The notes under the pieces: model-generated
Told to the model about the DNA's origin: nothing
Databases searched by the model: none
What the model saw: only the letters and a program-made list of their open reading frames with translations
Source: Bordetella petrii
Lineage (GTDB): Bacteria; Pseudomonadota; Gammaproteobacteria; Burkholderiales; Burkholderiaceae_B
Direction of reading: 5' to 3'
Assembly: GCA_017745595.1 (NCBI GenBank)
Contig: WMBV01000024.1
Location: forward strand, 1 to 64,000
DNA: 64,000 nt
Program-made: the position numbers and the translations under genes
In this document: piece by piece, positions 8,714 to 18,592 of the stretch
Layout of the letters: each line of letters opens with the position of its first letter
How positions within the stretch are numbered: the stretch's first letter is position 1

Positions 8714-11700
8714 ATGAGCTCCCACATCCGCATCGTCGGCGCACGCCAGAACAATCTGAAAAACCTGGATCTGACTATCGCCACGGGCGAACTGGTGGTC
8801 ATCACCGGCGTGTCGGGGTCGGGCAAAAGCTCGCTGGCCTTCGACACGCTGTATGCCGAAGGCCAGCGCCGCTATGTCGAAACCTTCTCGCCCTATGCGC
8901 GGCAGTTTCTCGACCGCATGGACAAGCCGCAGGTCGACCGCATCGAAGGCATTCTGCCGGCCATCGCCATCGACCAGACCAACCCGGTGCGCAGTTCGCG
9001 CAGCACGGTCGGCACCATGACCGAGCTGAACGACCACCTCAAGCTGCTGTTCGCGCGCGGCGCCAAGCTGTATTGCCGCGGCTGCGCCAAAGAAGTGCGG
9101 CGCGACACGCCCGATTCGATCGCGGCCTCGCTGGCGCGGCGCGCGCCGGCGGCCGGCGACGCGCGCCTGGTGGTGACCTTCCCCATTGCCGTGCCGGCCA
9201 ACTTCACCGAAGAAGAAGTACGCGGCTTTCTCGATCAGCAGGGCTATACGCGCGTGCACCGCGAAGAAACCGGACGCGCGCGCGCCCCGGCGGCCCGCGG
9301 CGGCAAGGGCAAAGGCAAGGCCAAGGCCGCCGCCAGCGAGGGCGAGCGCCGCATCCTGCACGTGGTGCAAGACCGCTTCCGCTTTTCCGGCGCCGAGCGC
9401 GAACGCGTCATGGAAGCGCTGGACACCGCGCTGCGCATGGGCGGCGGGCACATGGCCGTGCACGTGCTGGACGACGACGGCGCCGACGCGCAAGTCTGGA
9501 AATACAGCGACCGCCTGCACTGCGCCGACTGCGACATCGAATACACCGACCCCCTGCCCAGCAGCTTTTCGTTCAATTCGCCGCTGGGCGCGTGCGAGGC
9601 CTGCCGCGGCTTCGGACGCGTGATCGGCATCGACTACGGCCTGGTCATTCCCGACGAAAACAAGACGCTGCGCGAGGGCGCCATCAAGCCCTGGCAGACG
9701 CCGTCGTTCAAGGAATGCCAGGACGACATGGCCAAGTACGCGCCGCGCGCCGGCGTGCCCATGTCGGTGCCCTGGAAAGCCATGACCGACGCGCAGCGCC
9801 ATTGGGTCCTGCACGGCGACCCCGACTGGAAGGGCGGCAGCAACGCCTGGAAGACCCAGTGGTATGGCGTGCACCGCTTCTTCGCCTGGCTGGAAAGCCG
9901 CGCCTACAAAATGCACGTGCGCGTGCTGCTGTCGAAGTACCGCAGCTACACGCCCTGCCCCACGTGCCACGGCGCGCGGCTCAAGCTCGACGCCCTGCTG
10001 TGGCGCCTGGGCAGCAAAAAAGAAGCCGACCAGGTGCTGCCGCCCGGCGACGAGCGCTACCAGCGCTTCATGCCGGCCGGCACCGCGTGGTCCCGCGCGC
10101 AGCTCGACGCGCTGGACGGCCTGTCGGTCCACGACGTGATGCTGTTGCCCATTGAACGCGTGCGCACCTTCTTCGACACGCTGTCGTTCAGCGGCGCCCT
10201 CGATGCCGCCACCGACCTGCTGCTGACCGAAGTGCGCGCGCGCCTGAAATTCCTGTGCGACGTCGGCCTGGGCTACCTGACGCTCGACCGGCAAAGCCGC
10301 ACCCTGTCGGGCGGCGAGGTACAGCGCATCAACCTGACCACCGCGCTGGGCACCTCGCTGGTGAACACGCTGTTCGTGCTGGACGAGCCTTCCATCGGCC
10401 TGCACCCGCGCGACATGCACCGCGTGGTCGAGGTCATGCACCGGCTGCGCAACGCCGGCAATACGCTGGTGGTGGTAGAGCACGACCCGCAGGTCATGGT
10501 GGCGGCCGACCGCATCATCGACATCGGCCCGGGCCCCGGCGAGCGCGGCGGCCAGATCGTGTTCGACGGCACGCCCGCGCAGTTGCGCGCCACCGCCACG
10601 CTCACCGGCGACTACCTGGGCGGGCGCCAGCGCGTCGAAGCCCCGCGCCCCATGCCGGTGGCGGCCAATACGCCGCGCCTGCTGCTGGAAGGCGTCAACG
10701 CGCACAACCTGCGCGACGTCTCGGTAGAACTGCCGCTGGGGCGTCTGGTGTGCGTCACCGGCGTGTCGGGGTCCGGCAAATCGACCCTGGTGCAAGACGT
10801 GCTGTACCCCGCCCTGCTCAAATACCAGGGCAAGCCGTCCGAGGCGCCCGGCGCCTTCGAGCGCCTGCTGGGCGCCGAACAGATCGCCGACGTCGTCATG
10901 GTCGACCAGACCCCCATCGGCAAGACCGCGCGTTCGAACCCGGCCAGCTACGTGGGCGCCTTCGACGCCATCCGCAAGCTGTTCGCGCAGGCGCCGGTGT
11001 CGAAAGAACGCGGCTATACCGCCGGCACCTTCAGCTTCAACAGCGGCGACGGCCGTTGCCCCACCTGCGGCGGCACCGGCTTCGAACACGTCGAGATGCA
11101 GTTCCTGTCCGACGTCTACCTGCGCTGCCCCGATTGCGACGGCCGGCGCTTCCGCCCCGAAGTCCTGGAAGTACGCGTCGAACACCTGGGCAAGAACGCG
11201 TCCATCGACCAGGTGCTCGACATGACCGTCAGCGAGGCGCTCGATTTCTTCAAGGGGCTGCGCGACGTGCAGACCGGGCTGGCGCCGCTGGCCGACGTGG
11301 GGCTGGAATACGTGCGGCTGGGCCAGCCTGTGCCCACCCTGTCGGGCGGCGAGGCGCAGCGCCTGAAGCTGGCCGGCCATCTGGCCGAGGCGGCGCGCAG
11401 CGGCATCTCGACCGCCAAGGTCGCCAAGAAAGGCAGCCTGTTCCTGTTCGACGAACCCACCACCGGCCTGCACTTCGACGACGTGGCGCGCCTGATGCGG
11501 GCCTTCCGCAAGCTGCTGGCCGCCGGCCATACGCTGCTGGTCATCGAGCACAACCTGGACGTGATCCGCGCCGCCGACTGGCTGATCGACCTGGGCCCCG
11601 AAGGCGGCGACGCCGGCGGACGGGTGGTAGGCGTGGGCACGCCGCAAGACCTGATGGACAATCCGGATTCGCATACCGGCGCCGCCCTGCGCGACTATGC

Positions 11701-14473
11701 CGTCAGCGTGCTGCCCGGCGACGTGGCGGTCAGCAACGACGCCGACGCGCAGATCGCCGAACAGGCCGGCCTGACGCCGGTGCTGGCCGAACCCGTGCCG
11801 GCCTATGGCGGCGACGCGGGCACGCCGCTGCAATCGGTGATGCGCCGCCGCCGCGAAGCGCGCGCCATCGAAATCCGCAACGCGCGCGAACACAACCTGA
11901 AGAACGTCAACGTCGAGATCCCGCACGACAAGTTCACGGTGATTACCGGCGTGTCGGGCTCGGGGAAGTCGACGCTGGCCTTCGACATCTTGTTCAACGA
12001 AGGGCAGCGGCGCTACCTGGAATCGCTCAATGCCTATGCGCGCGCCATCGTGCAGCCGGCCGGCAAGCCGGACGTGGATGCCATCTTCGGCATTCCGCCG
12101 ACGGTGGCCATCGAACAGCGCACCAGCCGCGGCGGCCGCAAGTCGACCGTGGCCACCATGACGGAAATCCACCACTTCCTGCGCCTGCTGTATGTGAAGC
12201 TGGGCACGCAATACTGCCCCGACTGCCAGGTGGCGGTAGAGCCGCAGAACGCCGACCAGATCGTGGCGCGCCTGCTGCGCGAGCACAAGGGCCGGCACAT
12301 CGGCCTGCTGGCCCCGCTGGTCACGGCGCGCAAGGGCTATTACACCGACCTGGCCAAATGGGCCGGCGCCAAGGGCTACACGCACCTGCGGGTCGACGGC
12401 GCGTTCATTCCCGTCAGCCCGTGGCCGCGCCTGGACCGCTACAAAGAACACACCATCGAACTGCCGGTGGCCGACCTGGTGGTCGATCCCGACAACGAGG
12501 CGGCGCTGCGCCTGGCCGTGAAAAATGCGCTGGAACACGGCCAGGGCGTGCTCAGCATGGTGTGGCCGGTAGACAGCCTGCATCGGGCGCTCGACAGCGA
12601 GCTGCAGCAACAGCATTTTTCGGTGAAGCGCGCCTGCCCCTCGTGCGGCACCAGCTTTCCCGAGCCCGATCCGCGCCTGTTCTCGTACAACTCGAAGCAC
12701 GGCTGGTGCCCGGGCTGCTTCGGCACCGGCGTGCAGCTGCAAGACTTCGATGCCGAACAGACCGGCGAAGAAAACGCCTGGAACGCCGGCTACGAGGGCG
12801 TAGCGGGGCCCTGCACCGTATGCGACGGCCAGCGGCTGAACCGCGTGGCGCGCGCCGTGCGCTGGCGCGACCGCTCGATCGCCGAACTGGCGGCCATGCC
12901 GGTGTCCGAGGCGCACACCTTCTTTACCGGCCTGGTGGCGCGCGGCCGCGAAGGCGAGATCGCGCGCGACATCCTGGCCGAAATCCGCGGCCGCCTGGAT
13001 TTCATGAAAGAAGTGGGCCTGGACTACCTGGCGCTGGACCGCGCCGCGCCCACCTTGTCGGGCGGCGAGGCGCAACGCATCCGCCTGGCCGCGCAGCTGG
13101 GCTCGAACCTGCAGGGCGTGTGCTATGTGCTCGATGAGCCCACCATCGGCCTGCATCCGCGCGACAACCGTATCCTGCTGGATGCGCTGGCGCGCCTGGA
13201 GGGCAACGGCAACACGCTGGTGGTGGTGGAACACGACGACGACACCATCCGGCGCGCCTCGCACGTCATCGACATCGGGCCGGGCGCGGGCGTGCGCGGC
13301 GGCCGCGTGGTGGCCCAGGGCACCGTGCAAGACCTGATGGCCACCCCCGAATCGGTCACCGGCCGCTACCTGGCCAAGCCGCTGGCGCACCCGCTGCAAG
13401 GCCGCCGGCCGGTGGCCGACGACACGCCGATGATCCAGATCCGCGGCGCGCGCCTGCACAACCTGCGCCACGTCGATGCCCGCATACCGGTTGGCCGCCT
13501 GAGCGTGGTGACGGGCGTGTCGGGCTCGGGCAAATCCACCCTGGCGCGCGAGGTGCTGCTCGACAACCTGCTGCAGGCCGTGTCGCAGGGCAAGGCCCCG
13601 CGCTGGAACGGCTGCGAGCAGATCACCGGCTGGCAGGCCATCGACCGCGTGCTGGAAGTGGACCAGACGCCCATCGGCAAGACGCCGCGCTCGTGCCCGG
13701 CCACCTACATCGGCTTCTGGGACGACGTGCGCCGGCAGTTCGCCGACACCCGCGAGGCCCGCATGCGCGGCTGGGGCGCGGCGCGCTTTTCGTTCAATAC
13801 CGGCGATGGCCGCTGCCCCATTTGCGAGGGCCAGGGCATGCGCACCATCGAAATGAGCTTCCTGCCCGACGTGAAAGTGCCGTGCGACGCCTGCAATGGC
13901 GCGCGCTTCAACAGCGACACACTGTCGGTGCAGATGCGAGGCAAGAACGCCGGCGAGGTGCTGAACCTGGAAGTCGACGACGCGCTCGACTACTTCACGG
14001 CCCACCCCAAGATCCATCGCCCGCTGCAATTGATGCAGGACGTCGGCCTGGGCTACCTGACGCTGGGCCAGCCCTCGCCCACCTTGTCGGGCGGCGAGGC
14101 CCAGCGCATCAAGCTGGTCACCGAGCTGTCCAAGGCGCGCCTGACCGAAGGCGTCATCACCACCGGCCGCGCCTCGCGCATTCCGCACACGCTGTACGTG
14201 CTGGACGAACCCACCGTGGGCCTGTCGATGGCCGACGTGGAAAAACTGATACACGTGCTGCATCGGCTGGTGGCGGCGGGCAACACCGTGGTGGTCATCG
14301 AGCACAACCTGGACGTGATCGCCGAGGCCGACTGGCTGCTCGACCTGGGCCCCGAAGGCGGCACCGGCGGCGGCAAGCTGGTGGCCGAAGGCTCGCCCGA
14401 GCACGTCATGGAGCTGCGCGAACGGTCGCACACCGGCCGCGTGCTGGCGGAATTCCTGGCGCAGCAGCGATGA
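8714..14473 (+). CDS. Tandem double-length UvrA-like excinuclease subunit
   Basis: This 1919-residue protein consists of two complete UvrA units fused head to tail, so it carries four ABC ATPase domains. Walker A motifs GVSGSGKS start at residues 32, 683, 1079 and 1601. Four LSGGE signatures each precede a DEP(S/T) Walker B. Both halves keep the CxxC zinc modules, such as [14 protein letters not shown] in the first and [14 protein letters not shown] in the second. Normal UvrA (about 950 residues) acts as a dimer in nucleotide excision repair; the fusion would be an intramolecular dimer. A Lys/Ala/Gly-rich insertion lies near residues 195-212. Expression is probably SOS-controlled. The canonical uvrA is expected elsewhere. 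Confidence 0.92.
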   Translation: MSSHIRIVGARQNNLKNLDLTIATGELVVITGVSGSGKSSLAFDTLYAEGQRRYVETFSPYARQFLDRMDKPQVDRIEGILPAIAIDQTNPVRSSRSTVGTMTELNDHLKLLFARGAKLYCRGCAKEVRRDTPDSIAASLARRAPAAGDARLVVTFPIAVPANFTEEEVRGFLDQQGYTRVHREETGRARAPAARGGKGKGKAKAAASEGERRILHVVQDRFRFSGAERERVMEALDTALRMGGGHMAVHVLDDDGADAQVWKYSDRLHCADCDIEYTDPLPSSFSFNSPLGACEACRGFGRVIGIDYGLVIPDENKTLREGAIKPWQTPSFKECQDDMAKYAPRAGVPMSVPWKAMTDAQRHWVLHGDPDWKGGSNAWKTQWYGVHRFFAWLESRAYKMHVRVLLSKYRSYTPCPTCHGARLKLDALLWRLGSKKEADQVLPPGDERYQRFMPAGTAWSRAQLDALDGLSVHDVMLLPIERVRTFFDTLSFSGALDAATDLLLTEVRARLKFLCDVGLGYLTLDRQSRTLSGGEVQRINLTTALGTSLVNTLFVLDEPSIGLHPRDMHRVVEVMHRLRNAGNTLVVVEHDPQVMVAADRIIDIGPGPGERGGQIVFDGTPAQLRATATLTGDYLGGRQRVEAPRPMPVAANTPRLLLEGVNAHNLRDVSVELPLGRLVCVTGVSGSGKSTLVQDVLYPALLKYQGKPSEAPGAFERLLGAEQIADVVMVDQTPIGKTARSNPASYVGAFDAIRKLFAQAPVSKERGYTAGTFSFNSGDGRCPTCGGTGFEHVEMQFLSDVYLRCPDCDGRRFRPEVLEVRVEHLGKNASIDQVLDMTVSEALDFFKGLRDVQTGLAPLADVGLEYVRLGQPVPTLSGGEAQRLKLAGHLAEAARSGISTAKVAKKGSLFLFDEPTTGLHFDDVARLMRAFRKLLAAGHTLLVIEHNLDVIRAADWLIDLGPEGGDAGGRVVGVGTPQDLMDNPDSHTGAALRDYAVSVLPGDVAVSNDADAQIAEQAGLTPVLAEPVPAYGGDAGTPLQSVMRRRREARAIEIRNAREHNLKNVNVEIPHDKFTVITGVSGSGKSTLAFDILFNEGQRRYLESLNAYARAIVQPAGKPDVDAIFGIPPTVAIEQRTSRGGRKSTVATMTEIHHFLRLLYVKLGTQYCPDCQVAVEPQNADQIVARLLREHKGRHIGLLAPLVTARKGYYTDLAKWAGAKGYTHLRVDGAFIPVSPWPRLDRYKEHTIELPVADLVVDPDNEAALRLAVKNALEHGQGVLSMVWPVDSLHRALDSELQQQHFSVKRACPSCGTSFPEPDPRLFSYNSKHGWCPGCFGTGVQLQDFDAEQTGEENAWNAGYEGVAGPCTVCDGQRLNRVARAVRWRDRSIAELAAMPVSEAHTFFTGLVARGREGEIARDILAEIRGRLDFMKEVGLDYLALDRAAPTLSGGEAQRIRLAAQLGSNLQGVCYVLDEPTIGLHPRDNRILLDALARLEGNGNTLVVVEHDDDTIRRASHVIDIGPGAGVRGGRVVAQGTVQDLMATPESVTGRYLAKPLAHPLQGRRPVADDTPMIQIRGARLHNLRHVDARIPVGRLSVVTGVSGSGKSTLAREVLLDNLLQAVSQGKAPRWNGCEQITGWQAIDRVLEVDQTPIGKTPRSCPATYIGFWDDVRRQFADTREARMRGWGAARFSFNTGDGRCPICEGQGMRTIEMSFLPDVKVPCDACNGARFNSDTLSVQMRGKNAGEVLNLEVDDALDYFTAHPKIHRPLQLMQDVGLGYLTLGQPSPTLSGGEAQRIKLVTELSKARLTEGVITTGRASRIPHTLYVLDEPTVGLSMADVEKLIHVLHRLVAAGNTVVVIEHNLDVIAEADWLLDLGPEGGTGGGKLVAEGSPEHVMELRERSHTGRVLAEFLAQQR

Positions 14474-14520
14474 CGCGCGGCAGGTGCCTGCCTTCCGCGG
14501 GGCGTCGCGGGCCAGGTGTT

Positions 14521-14614
14521 CAGGTGTCTGACTCCCGCAGGGTGTCGGACACCGAAGCATGGCAGGCCGTCTCGGCACTGCGGTGTCTGACACCCTGCGG
14601 GAGTCAGACACCTG
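14521..14614. repeat. Dispersed paired hairpin repeat
   Basis: Arm A is at 14521-14554, a 26-nt linker follows, and the inverted arm is at 14581-14614. The linker begins AAGCATGGCAGGCCGTCTC. A degenerate half-arm appears just before it (about 14481-14518). It lies between the end of the tandem uvrA and pabB, both on the plus strand. Confidence 0.92.
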
Positions 14615-14662
14615 CCCTGCCTGCCCTTCTACTTCGCACCACGACGACCATCGATCGAAACC

Positions 14663-15835
14663 ATGCAATGCCGTTTTGAAGACCGGCTGGCCGGGCGGGC
14701 GCTGCGGCTGCACGATCCGCTGCGGCGGATCGAGGCCCGCCAACCCGCCGAACTGCCGGCCGCGCTGCAGTCCATCGAGGCGGCGCGCCGCGCCGGCCAC
14801 TGGGTGGCCCTGCTGCTGGATTACGAGTTGGGCGAATGGCTGGCGCCAGAAGCCGCCGCGGCGCCTCCCGGCGGTCCGGCGGCCGGCGCGCGGCCCGACA
14901 CCGGGGCGCCGCGCCTGACGGCGCTGGTGTATGGCCGCATGGCCGTCGAAACGCCCTGGCCCGCGCCGGCGGATGCGGCGGCCCCGGCGGACGCCGCCCG
15001 CATCCTGTCGGTGCGGCCGCGCCTGGCGCATGCCGAGTACCTGCGCCAGGTCGAGCACATCCGCGCGCTGATCGCCGCCGGCGAGCTTTACCAGCTGAAT
15101 TACACCCAGCCGCTCGACGTGACCGCGCACGGCGATCCGCGGCAGCTGTACCGGCGCATTGCCGCGCGCCAGCCGGCGGCGCACGGCGCCTACATTGAAG
15201 ACGGCGATCGCATCGTGCTGTCTTTCTCGCCCGAACTGTTCGTGCGGCGCGACGGCGCGCGGCTGACGGTGCGGCCGATGAAAGGCACGGCGCCGCGCCA
15301 CCCCGACCCCGCCGAAGACGCCCGGCTGGGCCGCGAACTGCACGCCAGCGCCAAGAACCGCGCCGAAAACCTGATGATCGTGGATCTGCTGCGCAACGAC
15401 CTGGGCCGCCTGGCCGAGCCGGGTTCGGTGCAAGTGCCGGCCTTGTTCTCGCTGGAACGCTACCCCACGGTGTGGACCATGACCTCGACCGTGACCGCGC
15501 ACGCGCCCGCGGCCAGCCTGGCGCAGGTGTTGTACGCGCTGTTTCCGTGCGGCTCGATCACGGGCGCGCCCAAGATCGCGGCCATGCGCCGCATCCGCCA
15601 ACTGGAAATCGCGCCGCGCGGGCTGTATTGCGGCGCCATCGGCTGGCTGGCGCCCGACGGCGATTTCTCGCTCAACGTGGCGATACGCACCCTGGTACTG
15701 GATAAAGGCGGCCGTGGCGTCTACAGTGTGGGCGGCGGCATCGTGCACGACTCCGATCCCGAGCAGGAATGGCAGGAATGCCTATGGAAGGCGCGCATTC
15801 TCGATGGCGCCATGCCGCCCCCGCCATCCGCCTGA
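14663..15835 (+). CDS. pabB: Aminodeoxychorismate synthase component I
   Basis: This 390-residue chorismate-binding enzyme would aminate chorismate to 4-amino-4-deoxychorismate for folate. The C-terminal chorismate domain fills residues about 110-380: GELYQLNYTQPLDV, then KNRAENLMIVDLLRNDLGR, then the hallmark GSITGAPKIAAMRRIRQLE and YCGAIGWLAPDGDFSLNVAI. The short N-terminal segment is typical of stand-alone PabB. No glutaminase (pabA) lies next to it. The next gene, 21 bp on, is a fold-type IV lyase, so the pair makes p-aminobenzoate. Anthranilate synthase was rejected because of this partner. Confidence 0.88.
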   Translation: MQCRFEDRLAGRALRLHDPLRRIEARQPAELPAALQSIEAARRAGHWVALLLDYELGEWLAPEAAAAPPGGPAAGARPDTGAPRLTALVYGRMAVETPWPAPADAAAPADAARILSVRPRLAHAEYLRQVEHIRALIAAGELYQLNYTQPLDVTAHGDPRQLYRRIAARQPAAHGAYIEDGDRIVLSFSPELFVRRDGARLTVRPMKGTAPRHPDPAEDARLGRELHASAKNRAENLMIVDLLRNDLGRLAEPGSVQVPALFSLERYPTVWTMTSTVTAHAPAASLAQVLYALFPCGSITGAPKIAAMRRIRQLEIAPRGLYCGAIGWLAPDGDFSLNVAIRTLVLDKGGRGVYSVGGGIVHDSDPEQEWQECLWKARILDGAMPPPPSA

Positions 15836-15856
15836 ACCCTTTACCGGAACCCGTCC

Positions 15857-16489
15857 ATGCCGCCCGAGTTGATCGAGACCCTGCTGGCCGACGCCGATGG
15901 CGAAATCCCCTTGTTGCAGCGCCACCTGGCGCGGCTGCGCGCCGCGAGCGAGGCGCTGGGGTATTCCTGCGATATCCAGGGAATCGAACGCGATCTGCGC
16001 GTGGCCGCCGTGTCCCTGGCCACGCCGGGGCCGCACCGACTGCGCCTGTTGCTGGATCGCGCCGGCCGCCGCCATATCCAGGCCACGCCGCTGCCGGCGC
16101 TGGCGCCCGGGCAGCAGGCCATGCTGTCCGACCAGACGCTGGACGCGCGCGAACCGCTGCTGCGCTACAAGACCACGCATCGCCCCTGGTATGCCGACGC
16201 CACCGCCTGGCTGGCCGCCAACCCCGGCGTGTTCGACCTGCTGTTCCTGAACCAGCGCGGCGAATTATGCGAAGGCAGCCGCAGCAACGTATACCTGCAA
16301 GTCCGCGGCGTCTGGTATACACCGCCCCCCGACAGCGGCTGCCTGCCCGGCGTACAGCGCGCCGAACTGCTGGACAGCGGCCGCGCGCACGAACGCGTGC
16401 TGACCCTGGACGACCTGCACGCGGCGCAAGGCATCCGCCTGTCGAACGCCCTGCGCGGCTGGTTCGACGTGACGCTGCATACGGCTTGA
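15857..16489 (+). CDS. pabC: Aminodeoxychorismate lyase-like class IV aminotransferase
   Basis: This 210-residue PLP enzyme of fold type IV is somewhat shorter than E. coli PabC (269). The PLP lysine is Lys105 in LLRYKTTHRPWY, and the cofactor-contact motif is GELCEGSRSNVYL at about 135-147 with Glu139. The reaction would release pyruvate from aminodeoxychorismate to give p-aminobenzoate. It follows pabB by 21 bp, so the two are co-transcribed. The N-terminus is shortened relative to PabC but the active-site residues are kept. A branched-chain or D-amino acid aminotransferase is the main alternative, less likely in this context. Confidence 0.82.
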   Translation: MPPELIETLLADADGEIPLLQRHLARLRAASEALGYSCDIQGIERDLRVAAVSLATPGPHRLRLLLDRAGRRHIQATPLPALAPGQQAMLSDQTLDAREPLLRYKTTHRPWYADATAWLAANPGVFDLLFLNQRGELCEGSRSNVYLQVRGVWYTPPPDSGCLPGVQRAELLDSGRAHERVLTLDDLHAAQGIRLSNALRGWFDVTLHTA

Positions 16490-16528
16490 GCCGCGGGTGC
16501 GGCCACGCCGGGTCGCCCCAGGTCACCC

Positions 16529-16622
16529 CAGGTGTCCGACTCCCGCAGGGTGTCGGACACCGATAGATGCAGACAGTCGTCGCCACAGCGGTGTCCGACA
16601 CCCTGCGGGAGTCAGGCACCTG
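16529..16622. repeat. Dispersed paired hairpin repeat with G/C-swapped stems
   Basis: Arm A is at 16529-16562, a 26-nt linker follows, and the inverted arm is at 16589-16622. In arm A the stem is GGTGTCCGAC/GTCGGACACC instead of GGTGTCTGAC/GTCAGACACC, so both sides changed together and pairing is kept. It lies between the convergent ends of pabC and the SDR gene. Confidence 0.92.
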
Positions 16623-16629
16623 GCTATCT

Positions 16630-17340
16630 TCACACGGTCAATCCGCCGCACACATACAGCGTCTGCCCGGTGATGAAGCCGGCGCGCGCGTCCAGCAGCA
16701 TGGCGACGGCGTGGGCCACGTCGTCGGGCTGGCCGATGCGGCCCACCGGGATCGACGCGGCCAGCTCGCGCGTGCGCGGATGATCGGGAGGATTGGACCG
16801 GTTGAACAGCTCGGTGGCCACCGGGCCCGGCGCCACCGCGTTGACGGTGATGCCCGCGGCGGCCAGTTCCAGCGCCCAGGTGCGGGTCATGCCCGCCAGG
16901 CCGGCCTTGCTGCCGCCGTAGGCCGTGCGTCCGGGCTTGCCCAGCGCCGCGCGGCTGCCGATGTTCACCACCCGGCCATAACGCTGCGCGCGCATCGCGG
17001 GCAGCAGGCCCTGCAGCAATAGCAGCGGCGCCACCAGATTCACGGCCAGCGTATCGTGCAGGTCCTGCTCCGACACCTGGTCGATCTCGGCCACCTTGAT
17101 CAAGCCGGCGTTGTTGACCAGATGCAGCACCTGCCGCTGCGCGGCCAGCTCGGCCACCGCCTGGCGGGTGCGCCCGGCGTCGGCCAGGTCCACCGAAACA
17201 AAGGTTTCGCCCGGCAGCGGCGTGGCCGGCGCGCCGCGGCTGAAGTTCACGACCTCGTAGCCGTCTTCGAGCAGGCGCGCGGCAATGCCGCGGCCGATGC
17301 CCCGGCTGGCGCCGGTAACCAATACAGTGGGACGGTTCAT
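16630..17340 (-). CDS. SDR-family oxidoreductase (3-oxoacyl-ACP reductase-like)
   Basis: This 236-residue short-chain dehydrogenase has a cofactor motif TGASRGIG at residues 9-16 and NNAG at 76-79. The catalytic residues are Ser129, Tyr141 and Lys145 (YGGSK). Phe33-Ser34-Arg35 after the second strand suggests NADP(H). It resembles FabG-type enzymes, but FabG proper belongs to the fatty-acid operon. Here it is 4-bp-overlapped by a Bug receptor gene upstream, so a role in catabolism of the receptor's ligand (a hydroxy- or keto-acid) is more likely. Confidence 0.88.
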   Translation of the reverse strand: MNRPTVLVTGASRGIGRGIAARLLEDGYEVVNFSRGAPATPLPGETFVSVDLADAGRTRQAVAELAAQRQVLHLVNNAGLIKVAEIDQVSEQDLHDTLAVNLVAPLLLLQGLLPAMRAQRYGRVVNIGSRAALGKPGRTAYGGSKAGLAGMTRTWALELAAAGITVNAVAPGPVATELFNRSNPPDHPRTRELAASIPVGRIGQPDDVAHAVAMLLDARAGFITGQTLYVCGGLTV

Positions 17341-18329
17341 TGGGCGGCGATGCCTCGCTGCTTGATCAGGCCGCCCCACTTGTCGCGCTCGCGCTGCTCG
17401 AACGCCCCCAGATCGGCGCCGAACAAGGTGCCGGGCCGGGCCCCCATGCCGGCGAACTGGCGCGCCAGCTCGGGCGCCTGCAGGCCGCTGCGGGCCGCCT
17501 CGATCAGGGCGCGCACCACCGGCTCGGGCGTGCCGCGCGGCGCGTACAGGGCGAACCAGGCGGTGACGTCGAAGCCGGGCAGGCCCGCTTCGTCGAAGGT
17601 CGGCAGGTCGGGCACCGAGGGATCGCGCTGCAGCGAGGTAATGGCAATGCCGCGCACCCGCGAGCCGTCTTTGATCTGCGCCAGCGCGCCGGGCAGATTG
17701 TCGAACAGCAGGTCCACCTGGCCACCCGCCACCGCCGGCAGCGAGGCCGACGTGCCCTTGAACGGCACGTGCAGCAATTCGATGCCGGCCACCGCCTCGA
17801 AGTAGGCGCCCGTCAGGTGCACCGATGAACCCACGCCCGGCGATGCGTAGGTCAGCTTCTTGTCCTTGCGGGCCTTGGCGGCCGCGATGACGTCGGCCAG
17901 GGTCTTGTAGGGCGACTGCGTGCGCACGGCCAGCACGTTGGGCGTGGTGGAGACCAGCGCGATCGGCACCAGGTCTTTGGCGGGATCGAACGGCATGCTG
18001 GCATACAGGAATTGATTGATGCTCTGCGTGCCGATGGTGCCCAGGCCCAGCGTATAGCCATCGGCCGCGCTGCGCGCCACGTGCGCCATGCCCACATTGC
18101 CGCCGGCCCCGGGACGGTTTTCCACCAGCACGGTCTGCTTCAGGCCTGGCTCCATGGCGTGGGCGATGGCGCGGCCGAAAATATCGGCGGCGCCGCCGGG
18201 CGGATAAGGCACCACCACCGTGACGGCGTGGTCCAGATACGCCCCGGCCTGCGCGGCGGGCGCCGCGCCCAGCACCAGCGTGGCGGCGGCAAGGCATTGC
18301 ACGGCAAGAAACGGCAAGGCAGAACGCAT
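17337..18329 (-). CDS. Bug-family periplasmic substrate-binding receptor
   Basis: This 330-residue tripartite tricarboxylate transporter receptor has a signal peptide at about 1-28 (cleavage after AAQA). The mature protein begins with the family motif VTVVVPYPPGGAADIFGR and continues VLVENRPGAGGN. Bug proteins bind small carboxylates. No tctA/tctB membrane genes are adjacent, as is common in Bordetella, where such receptors greatly outnumber transporters. The SDR gene overlaps its stop codon by 4 bp. The ligand cannot be predicted. Confidence 0.93.
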   Translation of the reverse strand: MRSALPFLAVQCLAAATLVLGAAPAAQAGAYLDHAVTVVVPYPPGGAADIFGRAIAHAMEPGLKQTVLVENRPGAGGNVGMAHVARSAADGYTLGLGTIGTQSINQFLYASMPFDPAKDLVPIALVSTTPNVLAVRTQSPYKTLADVIAAAKARKDKKLTYASPGVGSSVHLTGAYFEAVAGIELLHVPFKGTSASLPAVAGGQVDLLFDNLPGALAQIKDGSRVRGIAITSLQRDPSVPDLPTFDEAGLPGFDVTAWFALYAPRGTPEPVVRALIEAARSGLQAPELARQFAGMGARPGTLFGADLGAFEQRERDKWGGLIKQRGIAAQ

Positions 18330-18400
18330 GGGGTTGTCTCCTTTGTTGTCGTATCGATCCGCAGGGGCTGCGCTGGCCGGGCCGGCCGGGTTTGGTCGGC

Positions 18401-18494
18401 CAGGTGTCTGACTCCCGCAGGCTGCCAGACACCGAAGTATGGCCAGACCGTCTCACTTCACGGTGTCTGACACCCTGCGGGAGTCAGACACCTG
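18401..18494. repeat. Dispersed paired hairpin repeat in a divergent promoter region
   Basis: Arm A (one stem base altered) is at 18401-18434, a 26-nt linker beginning AAGTATGGCCAGACCGTC follows, and the inverted arm is at 18461-18494. Unlike the other copies it lies between two divergent starts, the Bug receptor at 18329 and the ligase at 18593, rather than past a stop codon. Confidence 0.92.
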
Positions 18495-18552
18495 GCTTCA
18501 CCAGGCTTGGCTACTTGGCTCTGGTTGCTTGTTTCAACCCCGCGTTTTCAAT

Positions 18553-18574
18553 AAAGTACTTAAATACGTACTTT
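18553..18574. promoter_or_regulatory. Palindromic operator candidate before the ligase/GntR pair
   Basis: AAAGTAC and GTACTTT are inverted around an 8-nt AT-rich spacer, ending 18 bp before the ligase start at 18593. A GT-N-AC core is usual for GntR-family operators, and a GntR/HutC regulator is the second gene of the unit. Autoregulation is inferred from position and symmetry only. Confidence 0.5.
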
Positions 18575-18592
18575 CAGCATATAACCACAACA

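Noticed and set aside
8558-15748. A 2396-residue open frame on the minus strand
   Set aside because: It lies opposite the tandem uvrA and pabB, whose motifs are beyond doubt. Long antisense frames are expected at this GC content, and its His/Gln/Ala/Arg-rich product has no domain.
14663-15835. Anthranilate synthase (trpE)
   Set aside because: The adjoining fold-type IV lyase and the short N-terminal region fit aminodeoxychorismate synthase instead.
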